Assembly (NCBI GenBank): GCA_003254885.1
Contig: QANT01008835.1
Location: 1 to 64,000 of the forward strand
DNA length: 64,000 nucleotides
Direction: 5' to 3'
Source: Purshia tridentata
Taxonomy: Eukaryota; Streptophyta; Magnoliopsida; Rosales; Rosaceae
Shown: positions 11,992 through 23,612 of the stretch, piece after piece
How positions within the stretch are numbered: the first letter of the stretch is position 1
Layout of the letters: each line of letters starts with the position of its first letter
Position numbers and translations under genes: made by a program
The notes under the pieces: model-generated
What the model was told of the DNA's origin: nothing
The model's database searches: none
Seen by the model: the letters and a program-made list of their open reading frames with translations, nothing else

Positions 11992-14900
11992 TAAATCACT
12001 TTGAGGGATGTACCTTGGTAACTGCAAGAGCAGATTGAATGACATAGTTAGCATAAGGGTCTTGCAGCAACTGTTCAAAGTGAGAAACTGAGAGCAATTC
12101 ATGGATGATTCTTGGTCGGCTCTCTTCAAAATACTTGAGGCATTTTTCAACCACATGACTACTACATTTCTGCATGGAGAGGTGTACGAAGTGTCCTTTT
12201 AACTGAGAAATCAATCTGGCCATCGCAGATGGGATCTTTAGCTCTATGACATACTGAACAACATAATTTCTGTGTACCAAATCAAACCAAAATAAAACCA
12301 CACTTCAGTTGGAAAGCCAAATAAAATTCTCCCACAGAATAAAAAATATGGAATGAAGGCATTTGCGGGATTAAATCATTACTTAGAGAGATTTTGGACT
12401 GATATATAGTGAATTGTAACATAAGAAATTGAATATTTAACTGGGAAAAAAAATTAAAAAAGAATAGAAGTAGCCCAGTGGTTTTGTAACGTAACCTATA
12501 GATTCTTATAAACTTTAACAATCTTGTCATTGTAAGGATGAAATATCAATATATAAAATTGGTCAGCCTTGTATTCATTTAGTTATTGGTCAAGGCTTAT
12601 GTTTTGCAGCTGAAGTGGATCAAAAGAATTGCTGGTGGGAAACAATTTTAGTTCCTCAAGGCAAAAAAAACAGTACATATCCATATAACTATTATGGATT
12701 ACCATATCATATTAAGGATTTATGGTCAGCAAGGAAAGAAATTAAGTATGTTTAAAAGACACTTGTAAATGGTTACCCATAAGGATCTTGGGATAGGAGA
12801 AGCCCATTTCTGGAAATTTCAGTGATCAGCTTATCTCGATGTCTCCCAATGGCATGTGCAATGCATTTTTGTAGTACACAACATCCATGGCGTTGAGTTG
12901 CAATCTCAACACAAAATCTTGCAGCGGCATCAAAAATAAACTGCAAGAGATTAACAGAAAAATGGACAGAACAAGTTCAGAGTCTTTTCAGCAAAAATAG
13001 AGTAGATTGTACAGAAAGCATATAATCAGCCTGGTTTGGGACAACAGTAATTTTGTCCAGGGTTATATGCAGCCTTGTTTATATTTTATCTCATAGCTAT
13101 CAGTAGAATAAGTTAAAGTAAACCAGATATAATAGTGAGTCCAATTACTCTTGTGCTGGACTTTTGACAAATAGGATCCATAAAACCTAAATCACCTCCT
13201 GATAAATTTTCCAACTTTACCATTCTTAATTTAAACAAACACAACAGAAATAATCTATTCAAATTGATCAAGCATTCTTTAGATGTGTCTCCTTGCTGCA
13301 ATGTCCACGGATGTTTGGTTCCAGTCAAGTTCTGTTTTTTGTTTTCTATGCCAAAAAGGAAGTCCTGTCCTTTTTTATTCAGGTCCTATCATATTAGAAA
13401 CAACACCTCAATCTTGCTGTTTGCATTGATTTCCCTTTTCTTATTTTCTTTTCTCATTGTTGCCATACACAGGATATCTGACATCCTCAATTCATATATT
13501 TTTAGCATTGCTACCAAAAACTAGATAGCTCACATGTTTTACCTATTGGTATGCTGTTTCTTAAACTCAGACCCTATCATCCCCTACCAAGAGTCAAGTA
13601 CATGATAATTGCAGAGTCAAGTAGTTGACTTTACCAGCAGGAGATATTTATTGTTGAAGTGACCAAAAACATCCGAGAAACTTGCAGAGGACTACATGAA
13701 TCAGAAGGGAAGGGAAAAAAATTGACAGAAAATAAGAACATCCAACAATGAGGCATGATAATTTATATGTAATTCCTCACAATGCAATGTATGTGATCTA
13801 GTCCAGAGTTTGGTGCCCGGGGTTCACAGTTGGACTTCCCCTAACACTTATACAATCATCAGACTAAGTTTGGACTATTTCAAGCATCCACACAAACAGC
13901 AGAAATAAATATCACACTTTCTGTCTCGTTCAATATGCACATTACTGTTATATCTTCAATATATCAGTAAAACTTAGAAATATATATACCAGGTTACCAC
14001 ATAAAACTTAAGAGAAAAGTCAAGAACAGGGAAAGAAGGAACGTGAGGTAGATGATATTTATTACAGACGATATTCAATCATAAAAGCCATATTTGTACA
14101 ATCAAGCTAACAAGAAAACTAAAAGGAAAGCATACCCTATTATCTTCATTGCTAAAGCAGTCCAAGCAGCGTTGTACCACATGATTCCCATTTGGATCCT
14201 TAATAAGATCAAGGAAACCACATTCAAGGGCTGATTTAACTAATGAGATCTGTTTCCCATATTTCACAGTCTCAATCAACTTCTGTACCACACGAGTGCT
14301 GAAACCATAACACCAATTACATTCAGAAAAAAGAAATTAGTAATGAATGAATATTACAAACGAAGTAACAACAATTAAGTACAGTAGGAAGGATATACCC
14401 ATGTGTGTCTAAAGAAATTCTGACAAGCTGTCCTGGTTCTTTGGTCACCTTGACTACAAATTGCATTCTTTGTTGTTCATTGCACATGTCCAACAACTTC
14501 TGCATGAGATAATTGCCAAATGGGTTTGTCATAAGTTCAAAAACATGATTGATTATTTGATCAAATATTAATTGCACATCTTGACAGGTTCCCCCATCAA
14601 GCATCCTTTGTAAGAACCGACAACCATACTGATCCTTTGCTATGAAGTATATGTATCCCTGGACCTCAGCCAATGAATTTAAAGTTAGTAGTGGCCTCAA
14701 TGAGCTATTATCAATCTGGCTCCGTTCAATTCCACTAATTCCCCAAGTATATAAATCAGAATCTAGTCTAGGACTTTTCTCTCCTTCTGTCTGCATTGCC
14801 ATTTTGTTGCAAGAGCTCTTCTTGTAACCTTTTGAAGACTTGCTACCCTTACTGGTGACATGATTCACATGATTCAAATGTTTTCCTTGTATGATGAAAT

Positions 14901-15942
14901 TATCCTCACAACTAAAACCCTCTAGGTCCCTTGCACATTTCATAGACTTGAATGATTCAGGAACCCCACAAGTTGGGTTTGCTTTAGTCCTTTGTTTTAT
15001 CATCGAATGATTATGTGAAAGATTGTCTACATTCAACTGAGCAAATGAGGGGAACTGAGGGGAACTCATTGGATACATAAGATCCTTACCACCATGAGGA
15101 TCCATTCCCCGCAGCTGTGAGAAAACAAAGTCTTCATCAAGGTAAGGCCTAGCAATAGATGGGTTCTCTAATTGAACTTTCCTATGATACCAACTATCTC
15201 CCTGTTCCTCTCTTTGCCCAAATGTACAACCCATTTGGCTTTTAGCACCACTGGGACCAGAATACAAAGCATTGGGCTGCATATGATTGAGAAAAGACCC
15301 CATGGAATCACCAACCATGCACCCTGGTGGCAATCCAAGCAATGCTGTCTCCCTGTTACCTTCAAAACTCCCCCTAACTCCAAAGTTAGAGGATTGAAAA
15401 GCTTCAAAGTCAGATAAATTTTTCTTACAACTTTCAAATAGACCATAGTTTTCAACATTCCAAGGAATAGTAGCCCCTAAAGAACCACCACCAAGCCCAA
15501 ACCCATCTAGACCTCTCTCAACCCCCCTCCTTCTAGTACCACCACCCTGTTCATCTCCAATATGCATTCTGTAGAAACTTTCAGCCAACCCCAGATCATC
15601 CACCAGCTTCTCATTGAAATGAGAATCAGATGGCTTAGAGTCCAACCACAATCCATTTATGTAAGGTGTTTGATACTTTGTCTCCTCAAATGGGGTTGAA
15701 TATGGATAACTATCCTCAGAGGAACAAAATCCATTTGAGAAAGAGCTTGAAGGAGAGAACTCTGATTGCAGAGAGCCCCTGCTAACGGGTAAACCACTCA
15801 CAAGGTGATGGGGATGAAAAAGATGAAAAAGACTGGAATACGGTGGATTTTTGGGGTTCTCACTCAACAACTTCTCAAGCTCGCCTTCCCTCTTCATGTT
15901 CTGTAAAACCCTCTTGTCTTCCTCGTCTATTCTAAACATCAT
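11828..15942 (-). CDS. Pumilio (PUF) RNA-binding protein, APUM7/9/10/12-like
   Basis: PUF-family post-transcriptional regulator: it binds 3' UTR elements and lowers stability or translation of the mRNA. Five exons on the minus strand (15942-14399, 14298-14136, 12940-12777, 12269-12014, 11932-11828) give 743 aa with all phases consistent. The N-terminal 410 or so residues are low-complexity and family-specific (MMFRIDEEDKRVL start). The C-terminus has eight PUF repeats. The repeat core residues read GCRFLQ, GNYLMQ, GTRVVQ, GNHVVQ, GCCVLQ, GNYVVQ, SSHVVE and ANYVIQ, and the protein ends RDLLKK. The open frame extends upstream to 16098, but that part is hydrophobic and looks like 5' UTR; two adjacent ATGs (15942, 15939) are the likely start. 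Its 3' end faces annexin sequence, as in the first partial copy. No breaks were seen. Confidence 0.95.
11968..11991. repeat. (GA)n microsatellite in the last Pumilio intron
   Basis: Uninterrupted GA repeat in the short intron between exons 4 and 5 (CT on the coding strand). Confidence 0.9.
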
Positions 15943-17229
15943 ACAACATACAAGCCACAGAATAAAACGTATAATATACAATATACGTGTGAGTGCACAG
16001 AACAAAAAGATGTTGTTTTCCAGGGAAACAAAGACAACGCAGATTCCAAAAACCCACGTCAGAAATCGATTCAGAAAGGAAAAGAGCACAGAAAACAAGC
16101 ACTGGTAGTGTTTGTTCTAGTCCGAGAAGGCCGATTATATTTGTTGGGTAGGCGTCAATGCATATAACAATGTCATTTTGGATTGGATTTGGAAATGGGG
16201 TTTGTGAGAAAAAAAGAATGAAACAAAGAGAGGGTTTTGATTCTCTCTTTTTCTTCAGTATGATAGTACGGTCTGTCACCGCTCACACACTCACGCCATT
16301 AAAATGAAGAGTCGCACTACGCCACTACCCACAGCACAGAAAAAGCAGAGAGAGAGAGAGAGAGAGGGTCTGGGACTACGGACTAGTAAGGCTATTTTTC
16401 ATATCATTCTTTTTATTTTTGGAAATTTTTAATTGGATAGTTTATTATTTTTTAATATTAATATTGTGTTTAAATATTTATTTTATTTTATTTTATTAGC
16501 TAGCAGTATCTACTTCGTAAACAGGGTTCTAAGTTCTAACCAACTTGCGTGAATTTCTCGCCTTCAAAATCGGTTTGTTATTGATATTACCTTCTTAATC
16601 TATCTTTTTTATTGTGTTTCCAATTTAAATCAATTTAAAAATTAAATATATCATATTCTTTTTACAGTTGTTCCCTACTGTGTTTCTTTCTGGTTAAGTC
16701 TTTTACCAAAATTAGGAAAAATAGCCTTCAGTCCAGGCCAGTGTTACCCATTGGATGGAAGCTATTAGTGGTAAGTGATAGCTTCTTCTTGTAGGGCAAG
16801 GCAGGCGAAGTGTAATTATAAAAGAATCACAAAAAATTATGATTCAATTATATTAAAGAAATTGATAAAATAAAAAAAAGATATTAAAGAAACCACATGT
16901 AAGTGGGACCCATTTTTGAGTGATTGGGCCAAAACAATTTTATAGCCCAACAAATTCGTGTCCTGTTTGTGAGGCTAGCCTTACCATTTGTCCATAGACA
17001 ATAGAGTAATGCAAATAAAAGAGGGTGTCTCAAATCAAAAACTAGAGAGATTCAGCTTTCAACTGGTGAAACTTTACCACCTTGGCACCCCCTAATGCGA
17101 ATAGTCTATCTTCTTTTTATTAGTCTTTGTCTTCTTTTGGGCCTAGATTGACCAAGCAATCTGCCAGAGACACGTCACACATAGTTCCTTTCTATATGCA
17201 TATCCATAATCCTGCAGTCTCTGTCCATC
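15943..17229. other. Pumilio upstream region
   Basis: Presumed 5' UTR and promoter of the minus-strand Pumilio gene, with a GA microsatellite at about 16346-16366 and an AT-rich stretch at 16400-16500. No other gene is supported. Confidence 0.5.
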
Positions 17230-18370
17230 TTAAAGGAAACCTTCTACATCCCATGATGAGGTTGACAAGAGGATGATATTCCTCTTCTTGCTTCTGAATT
17301 ACTATACTTACAGCTGCAAAGTCAGTTTCAACAACAGCAGCCAAAAGGCCTTTTTATCAAAGCAAGTCTTTAATCCCCTAAATAGATCCCAGAGCTCAGC
17401 TTCAACTACTTGTCCAATTCCCTAATTAGCAGCAAAATCCAGTCACCATTACTGTTTACACATTACTCCTCCAGCTCCAGTTCTCCCAAATTACCCTCTC
17501 CTACATATCCATATTCAGTTTGACCCAACTTTGAACAAGGAATTCACAGACCATCAGAGCTTGAGTTTGAGTTTGAGGGGCCTCCCATTTCTAATATCAT
17601 TTGCAGAACCTCACTTTGTAGCAAAACTCAGGATGACCTTTTTTGGAGATAAGATGGAAAGAGAAGCTTCACTCAAGAACTTGTTTCTATCTCCATTTCT
17701 ATAAGCCCCAGTATGTGAAAGCAAAAAGGACTCCCCAACTCAAGTCCTTCTAACATTGCACAGCAGCCTTGAGATCTAGAGCCAACCAGTCCATGAACCC
17801 AAGAACAAAGGAGTGAGATATCAACATGGACCCTTTGCATTCTTGAAATATATGTTCCACAGACTCAGTGGCCCAGCTGCAACACATACAAAAAGCATCA
17901 TCTGTGAGATGTCTATTCTTTATCTGCAAGTTTATAAGCAAACAAGTTTATCGTCTTCCATACAAGCTCATAACCAGATTTCACACTAAATTTTGCGGAT
18001 GCAGTTCTTTCCCAACTAAGTTTTCCCCCCTTTCTTCTAGGGCCACTGGGATACTGACAACCCTTTAGCTAACACAATGCTCAGCTTGGTGATGATTTCC
18101 CAAGTTCCTTCATTAATGTAATCAGCTACCTTTGTAACTGCTTGTGACAAAGTAGCTGTTGCCTCATTTATCAAAGGGCCATTCGGAATCTGATGCCCAT
18201 TCACCCTCCACTTAACACCCTGCTGCAATAAAGAGGTGCTATGAACATTGAACAATGCCCCTCCAAGTGTTGAGAGAAGTTAAATCCAAAATGGAGCAAC
18301 CTCCCAGATAGTTTTTCCTTGGCATTTTGGACCACAGCCCATCATCTTATACACAGTCTTCCTTTTAGCT
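17230..18370 (-). mobile_element. Decayed LINE ORF2 3' part (reverse-transcriptase zinc-binding region and RNase H)
   Basis: On the minus strand, 18260-18000 encodes a GVKWRVNG... segment, typical of the part after the reverse transcriptase in plant LINEs. 17941-17750 encodes the zf-RVT region (HLTDDAFCMCC, then ESVEHIFQEC). 17530-17290 resembles an RNase H domain (WVKLN, GAGGV, VEAELW) with several stops and frame changes. This matches plant L1-type elements and the 'putative ribonuclease H' proteins. It is truncated at the 5' side and multiply broken, so not active. No target-site duplication was identified by eye. Confidence 0.75.
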
Positions 18371-18962
18371 TTAGCCTTTAGCCAACATGGTCATATTTGT
18401 GACTTCCAATTTTTCTTTTTTTGGCAAATTCCAACCTTTCATTGCCTTGAGTTTAACAGAAAGGATCGGGCAAACAGTGATATATCAGACCCAATGGGCA
18501 GCAATAGGATCAAAATTGATGTTAAAAATTGCAACCTATTTCCAATCCATTTTAAAAACCCTCTATGTAGAATGGTCGAGGGTCTTCTTCAGAATTAGAA
18601 GTTGGAAAATAATTCAAAATAGCCCAAACAAATCCATGATGAGCTCAACGCATGTGGTCAATTACCAAAAGAAACATATAAATAAATGTAGAGCTAAATG
18701 ATATATTAAACCCGGTAAAACAGCCCAAGCACTTCATTAAGACAAGCACTGAAAGAACACAAATTATGGACATACACAACCCAATTAGCAGATAGTCCAT
18801 AGCCCTGGCCGACCCCGTTATAACCTAAAACATAATTCCCAAAACCCACAATGAAAAGGTCAAATAATATAATAACACATCCTCCACCACCAGGAGAAGA
18901 AAGAAAAAAAGGGAACAAAACCAGACACCATGTAGTGAAATAACCAGGTTAGACCTAACATG
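18371..18962. other. Spacer and DUF4057 3' UTR
   Basis: No supported gene. The part near 18963 is probably the 3' UTR of the DUF4057 gene. Any further LINE sequence here is too degraded to follow. Confidence 0.45.
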
Positions 18963-20924
18963 TTAAACCAAGGCAATGCTACTCTCTCCACCCGGGGGCT
19001 TGCGTACACCTCCAAGATAGTCTCGAGCCTCTGCCTTCCCATCGGCAAAGATGTTGCTGCCACTCATCTCTCGTAGTTTCGCCACACTCAGTGGTTTTTC
19101 AGCAGATGACGGAGGAACATCACCCTTGAATATATCATTTCCAGAGAGCTCGGAAAATTTCTTCTCATAAATCTTCTTCGCCGTCTTGGACGCAGGTTCC
19201 TCACCGGATGCTATAACGCTCTGACCCCCAGCAGGCTATGCATAAAAACCAAATTCACAACCAGTTAGATGCTTGACTTCCACAATGGGAACACAGAATG
19301 ATATGCATTATGTGCAACCAACCACACAATTCACTCACATTAGAAACTTTAACAGATGTGCGTACATTGGGTGTAACAGGTTCTCCGATGTCTATACTTC
19401 CTTTCAAATCCAATGCACGTGGAGCAGTAGTTGGCCTTGGTAATATTTCAGGAGGGGGCGCAAATATGTCATGCCCACTAAGCTCCTTGAATTTGGAGTC
19501 AGAGAGCTGCTTCTTCAGCATTGCCTCTGCCTCACTCTCCAAAGTCCCACTCAGCTCGCGCTGCTTTGCAACTTCAGGAATCGAGGTAGGCTTTTTGGGA
19601 GAAATACCCTCTTCATCACCAAATGAGATATGACTGATTCCAGCAACCGCTTGCTGCCATTTCAACCATCAGAAGACAAAGTCAGCAAACAAGTTTCGCC
19701 ACAAACTAACATACCATAAGATCTGTGTATTAGTAATGAATTCAAAATTTATGACATGCTGATTAATACCTGGTACATTCGAATTCCGGTCTTGCTATTC
19801 GGGGTAGGGTTGGCACTACCAGATTCTGGTTCATCACCTTCTGCATTAGCTGTGAAAATGCCACTCCCAGTCATCTCCTTCATTTTATACCCTGAACAAG
19901 GTTTGCTGGAAATTTCAAACTGTAAAGTGTCAGAGGTCTTGAATATACGCCTCATTTCATACAATTACAGTCCATCATACATGGCCATATCAGGTTTATT
20001 TTCACTACATGTCGAGTTTCCACCACATGTTAAACTTGTCCACATGACCAATTCAACAAAAACACATTTTAGCAAAATATCAAAAACCCATCAACCAACA
20101 AATAACATCTTATCAAAAAATAAAAAATAAAAAACTAACAAATACCCAATTCTTCAACTTATAAATGCATAACTTCAACTTTTAACTGATTTATTGTGGA
20201 TTTTATTTTTTTGGACTGAATTACTTCTGTGGATTCATAGGCCAAATGCGTAGATCGATCACAGATCATTGAATTAACCAAACTTCAAGTTTAAAATACA
20301 TTTTTTAAAAAAGAAAATGAATATTTACTGGAAAATACATATTCAAATTCCAACAGAATATCCAAAAGAAAAATGTAATATATTGAGGCTAGAGTTTTGA
20401 AAAAAAACAAAATAAAGCAAACCCATTTGTTGTTTTTTTTTTTTTAACAAAACAAATTGAAGAAGAAATATCCATAGACAGGTCCACTAATAAGTCCACC
20501 TGTGAGTTGTGACCACAAAAACAAAACAAAACCCAAAAACGAAAACAGCGAAATAAATTCAAAAAAACAAAAACCCAAGAAAGAAAATGCAAGGAAGAAG
20601 CAGATCTGACCGTTTGTTTAAGCTCTCGACCTCCTCATCCGTGACCTGACCACCGAACACCACCTTCCTGATCCCATCCGACGGCTACCATCATCCAAAA
20701 AAACAACAAACAATGAATCAACGAAATCCAAACCCCTCAATCACCAAACCAACAAAAACAAAAATGAAAATAAAAAAAAGGAGTGTTTGTACCTGGTGGG
20801 GCCGAGAAGCGGAGCGAGAGGCGGAGGAGGGAAGAGAGGGAGAGTCAGCAATCGGCGTCTCGGACCAGGTGAGCAGATCCGCGGTGGATGTGTGGGGCTT
20901 CCTCACCGGAGTGGTCCTTTCCAT
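18963..20924 (-). CDS. DUF4057 family protein (At1g78150/At1g35780-like)
   Basis: Function unknown. Five exons (20924-20793, 20684-20611, 19905-19770, 19653-19339, 19235-18963) give 309 aa with consistent phases. It begins with the family signature MERTTPVRKPHTSTADLLTW, followed by SDGIRKVVFGGQVT and the family-typical GIRMYQQ at the exon 3/4 join. A short motif, E(L/M)(S/T)G-x-x-IF, occurs four times: EMTGSGIF, ELSGHDIF, ELSGNDIF and EMSGSNIF, in exons 3, 4 and 5 (twice). The protein is predicted to be hydrophilic and largely disordered, with no signal peptide or membrane segment. The start is well supported by the conserved N-terminus. It lies between Pumilio and the methyltransferase gene, an order shared with Arabidopsis chromosome 1. 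Confidence 0.92.
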
Positions 20925-22014
20925 TTGGGTCGGGTCTCGGAGTCTCGGATTCTCGGGCCGTCCTTTTTCTTCTTCCAGTAAACACTTGCTTTAGAAGCTC
21001 AAAAAGCCGGCCACTGTGCTCCGGAATGTGCGTGAAATAACGAAACTGACCTCGGGTTCTGGAACGCTCCTTTCCTGCTCTGTCTCTCTCTGTCAGGGTG
21101 CGGGAGCTGTGGGGGGTTTTGTGGGTATTTGAAATGGTGTGTGTGGCTTTTTGGAAAGGGTGGAGTTGAAGGGAGAGTAGTAGTAGGAGATGACTTGGAG
21201 TAGTAGAGTAGCTACTCTTTTCTTTCCTTTTCTTTTTTTTCCTTGTGTTTTAAAAGCAAAGAAAACAGGGACCTGAAAATGGGTGGGGTTATATATATAT
21301 AAAGCCGTGTGAGTGTGTGAACTGTGAAGTTTATGTATAACTATGAATTTGAATCTTGTACCGCGTACGATATATGATCTTTGATACGAAGCATGTGAGA
21401 TTACCGGATGTGCAGCCACGTGCCGGTTCAGCAGGATCCATCTGTTGGATGTGAACTACCCAAAATGCCCTCTCAACTTTTTTGTTGACTTTTTGACTTC
21501 TTCTCTACATCCGATGATTCAGCTCCTAGGGAAAAATTTAGGGATATATATTACATGTATATAATGATTGTGTTGGATTAAGGTTTGTTCATTATCTTTA
21601 CATGCTTCAAAACTAACCATACTAATAGTATTAAGATTGGGGAAAGTTTTTTATGTAATTGGAGAAAGTCACGTGGATGTTAGCAAGAAGATGGATTAGT
21701 AAGTTTTGTAAGACATGAGAGTTCAAATCAACAGTGTTAGACATACAACACGTAAAGTGATATAAAATATGGTAAATATAGTATTATTGGAGTTTAGATG
21801 AATTCATGTCCAATACGCAATTTAAATTCAAAATTCAAATAAATCTTATCCATGTAAATTATATAAGAGCTAAGCTATTAGCATTTTAAATTTTAAATTT
21901 AAACTGCAAGGTAGCCGTAGACTCATAGTGTATTGGCCTAATTAACAAATTTAAAGTTGCTTTCAATGCTAATTTTGTGAAAATCATAATTCATAGTTTC
22001 ATACAATTTATTTT
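20925..22014. other. DUF4057 5' region and spacer
   Basis: Probable 5' UTR and promoter of the minus-strand DUF4057 gene. A TA-rich stretch at 21289-21302 could serve as its TATA box. No other gene is seen. Confidence 0.45.
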
Positions 22015-22676
22015 GAGTGGTGCTATTTACACACTCCCTCCTTTTAATTTGGGAAGTTACCTAATTGACCCAATCCAAAAAGACCTTAATAAACAAATCA
22101 CAACATGTTTTTTTTATAATAAAAAAAGAAATTTTTTGAAAAACAAAAATGATGAAACGGTGAAACCCATCACCCCCCCCAAGTCCTTGCCATCTAAGCC
22201 ACCCTTGTTGGCCACTGCCTCGTCATCGGCAGCCCCCTCCTCTCCATTTCTTTCTCTTCTTTCTCTTTTTCTTCACACCACCCTTACCCGAAGGAAAGGA
22301 AGGCCAGCGAAGGAAGGGAGAGGAAGGGGTCAACGATGTAGGGCTCAACCACCAGTGACGAGGCAGTGGCCGGCAAGGGTGTCTGGGCTCACTATTTCAT
22401 ATTTTTTGTTTTGTTTTGTTTTGTTTTGTTCTTTGTTCTTTGTTTTTAATAAATAAATTAAAAAAATCATATTTGGGGCTGGGGTGTATAGTTTGAATGT
22501 GTTAGTGGAGTGTGTAGTGTTTGAATTGGGTGGGTTTGTAATGAGAAATTTAGCAAAATTATTGAGATAGAGGTATTTTAGTAATGAGATAGGTGTGTTA
22601 TGAAAAAATTCAAATTTAAAAAGATTGTGAAAGATGTGCAGTGAGAGGAAATAACATATGCAAATAGTAGCACTTC
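22015..22676. mobile_element. Non-autonomous DNA transposon (candidate)
   Basis: The left end GAGTGGTGCTATTTAC resembles the inverted right end (GAAGTGCTACTATTTGC read inward). TTATTTT flanks both sides at 22008-22014 and 22677-22683, a plausible target-site duplication. The interior has an open frame of 159 codons (21977-22456) with no domain. The GGTGCTATTTACAC-type terminus is common among plant elements of the Mutator or hAT type; the superfamily is not certain. Confidence 0.55.
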
Positions 22677-23240
22677 TTATTTTTTAGACATCACTTCAAA
22701 AATCATCATCGTAAAAAATTAACTAAATTAAAAATCATTTAATCATTTAATTATGATCAAAATAATAACAAACACATGTTTGAATAAAACCATATAAATA
22801 GTTGTTATTAATAACTTAGCCATCCAAATTTAGTTTATCAATATTCAATATCCAAGTACCTTCAGTTTAATAAAAAAATAAAAAAAATACCTTTAGTTCA
22901 CCTTATTATAATTGGCCAAAGAATAAGTTGATGTCGATTCAAATAAATTTGCAAAAGGACTAGGAACTTTGTTTCTAAAGACAAAATCATTTGAATGCTA
23001 CCAAAGATGCCTACAGTGAACAAAAATCTCACCACATCTCAGTTTCAGTACTATTAAAGATGTTACCTTCTTTTGTTATGGAACATTGTAAATGATAATG
23101 AAACATCATTAAAAAAGAAAGTGCAAATGATAGTCGATCATGTTGGCAAGGAACAAGTGGGTTCTCCTCTATTCTACATTCCTCTTAAAAAGGACCCTCT
23201 CTCGTGAGCTCAATGGCACAATGGCATGTAATAATAATTA
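22677..23240. other. AT-rich spacer
   Basis: No gene. 22690-22850 contains short stretches similar to the internal core of the miniature elements listed at 23244 and 40980. Confidence 0.4.
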
Positions 23241-23243
23241 ATT

Positions 23244-23612
23244 GGGAAATACTATTTACTTTCTCAAATTCATCTTCTCTACTAACTTTCTCTTTCATTA
23301 TTGTTATTTCACAATATAAATTCATAATCGAAACTATTCATTTTTAAGATCTAACTATAAAGATTATTTATGCAAAAAATCAACCAATTCGAAAATCACT
23401 TGATTATGTAAGTGTAATATAAAAAAATAGATAGTTTTAATAACAATTATATTATTAAATAATTTCTGATTTAGTTGATTTTTTGTAAAAATTATTTTAA
23501 GATATTTATTTACAAGATAAATAGTTCTGATCATAAAAATAAATTAAAAAATAAAAATAATAAATGAAAAAATTGGTGAAGAAGGTAAATAGCATTCTTC
23601 GTAAAATTTTTT
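23244..23612. mobile_element. Miniature inverted-repeat element
   Basis: The left end GAAATACTATTTACTTTCTC and the inverted right end GAAGAATGCTATTTACCTTC are similar over about 25 bases. The interior is nearly palindromic and AT-rich, including ATCAACCAATTCGAAAATC. No coding potential. Target-site duplication not clear. Confidence 0.6.

Noticed and set aside
15943-16098. N-terminal extension of Pumilio to 16098
   Set aside because: Hydrophobic and unlike the family; more likely 5' UTR that happens to be open.
21977-22456. 159-codon open frame
   Set aside because: Crosses the left end of the candidate transposon; biased composition and no recognisable domain.
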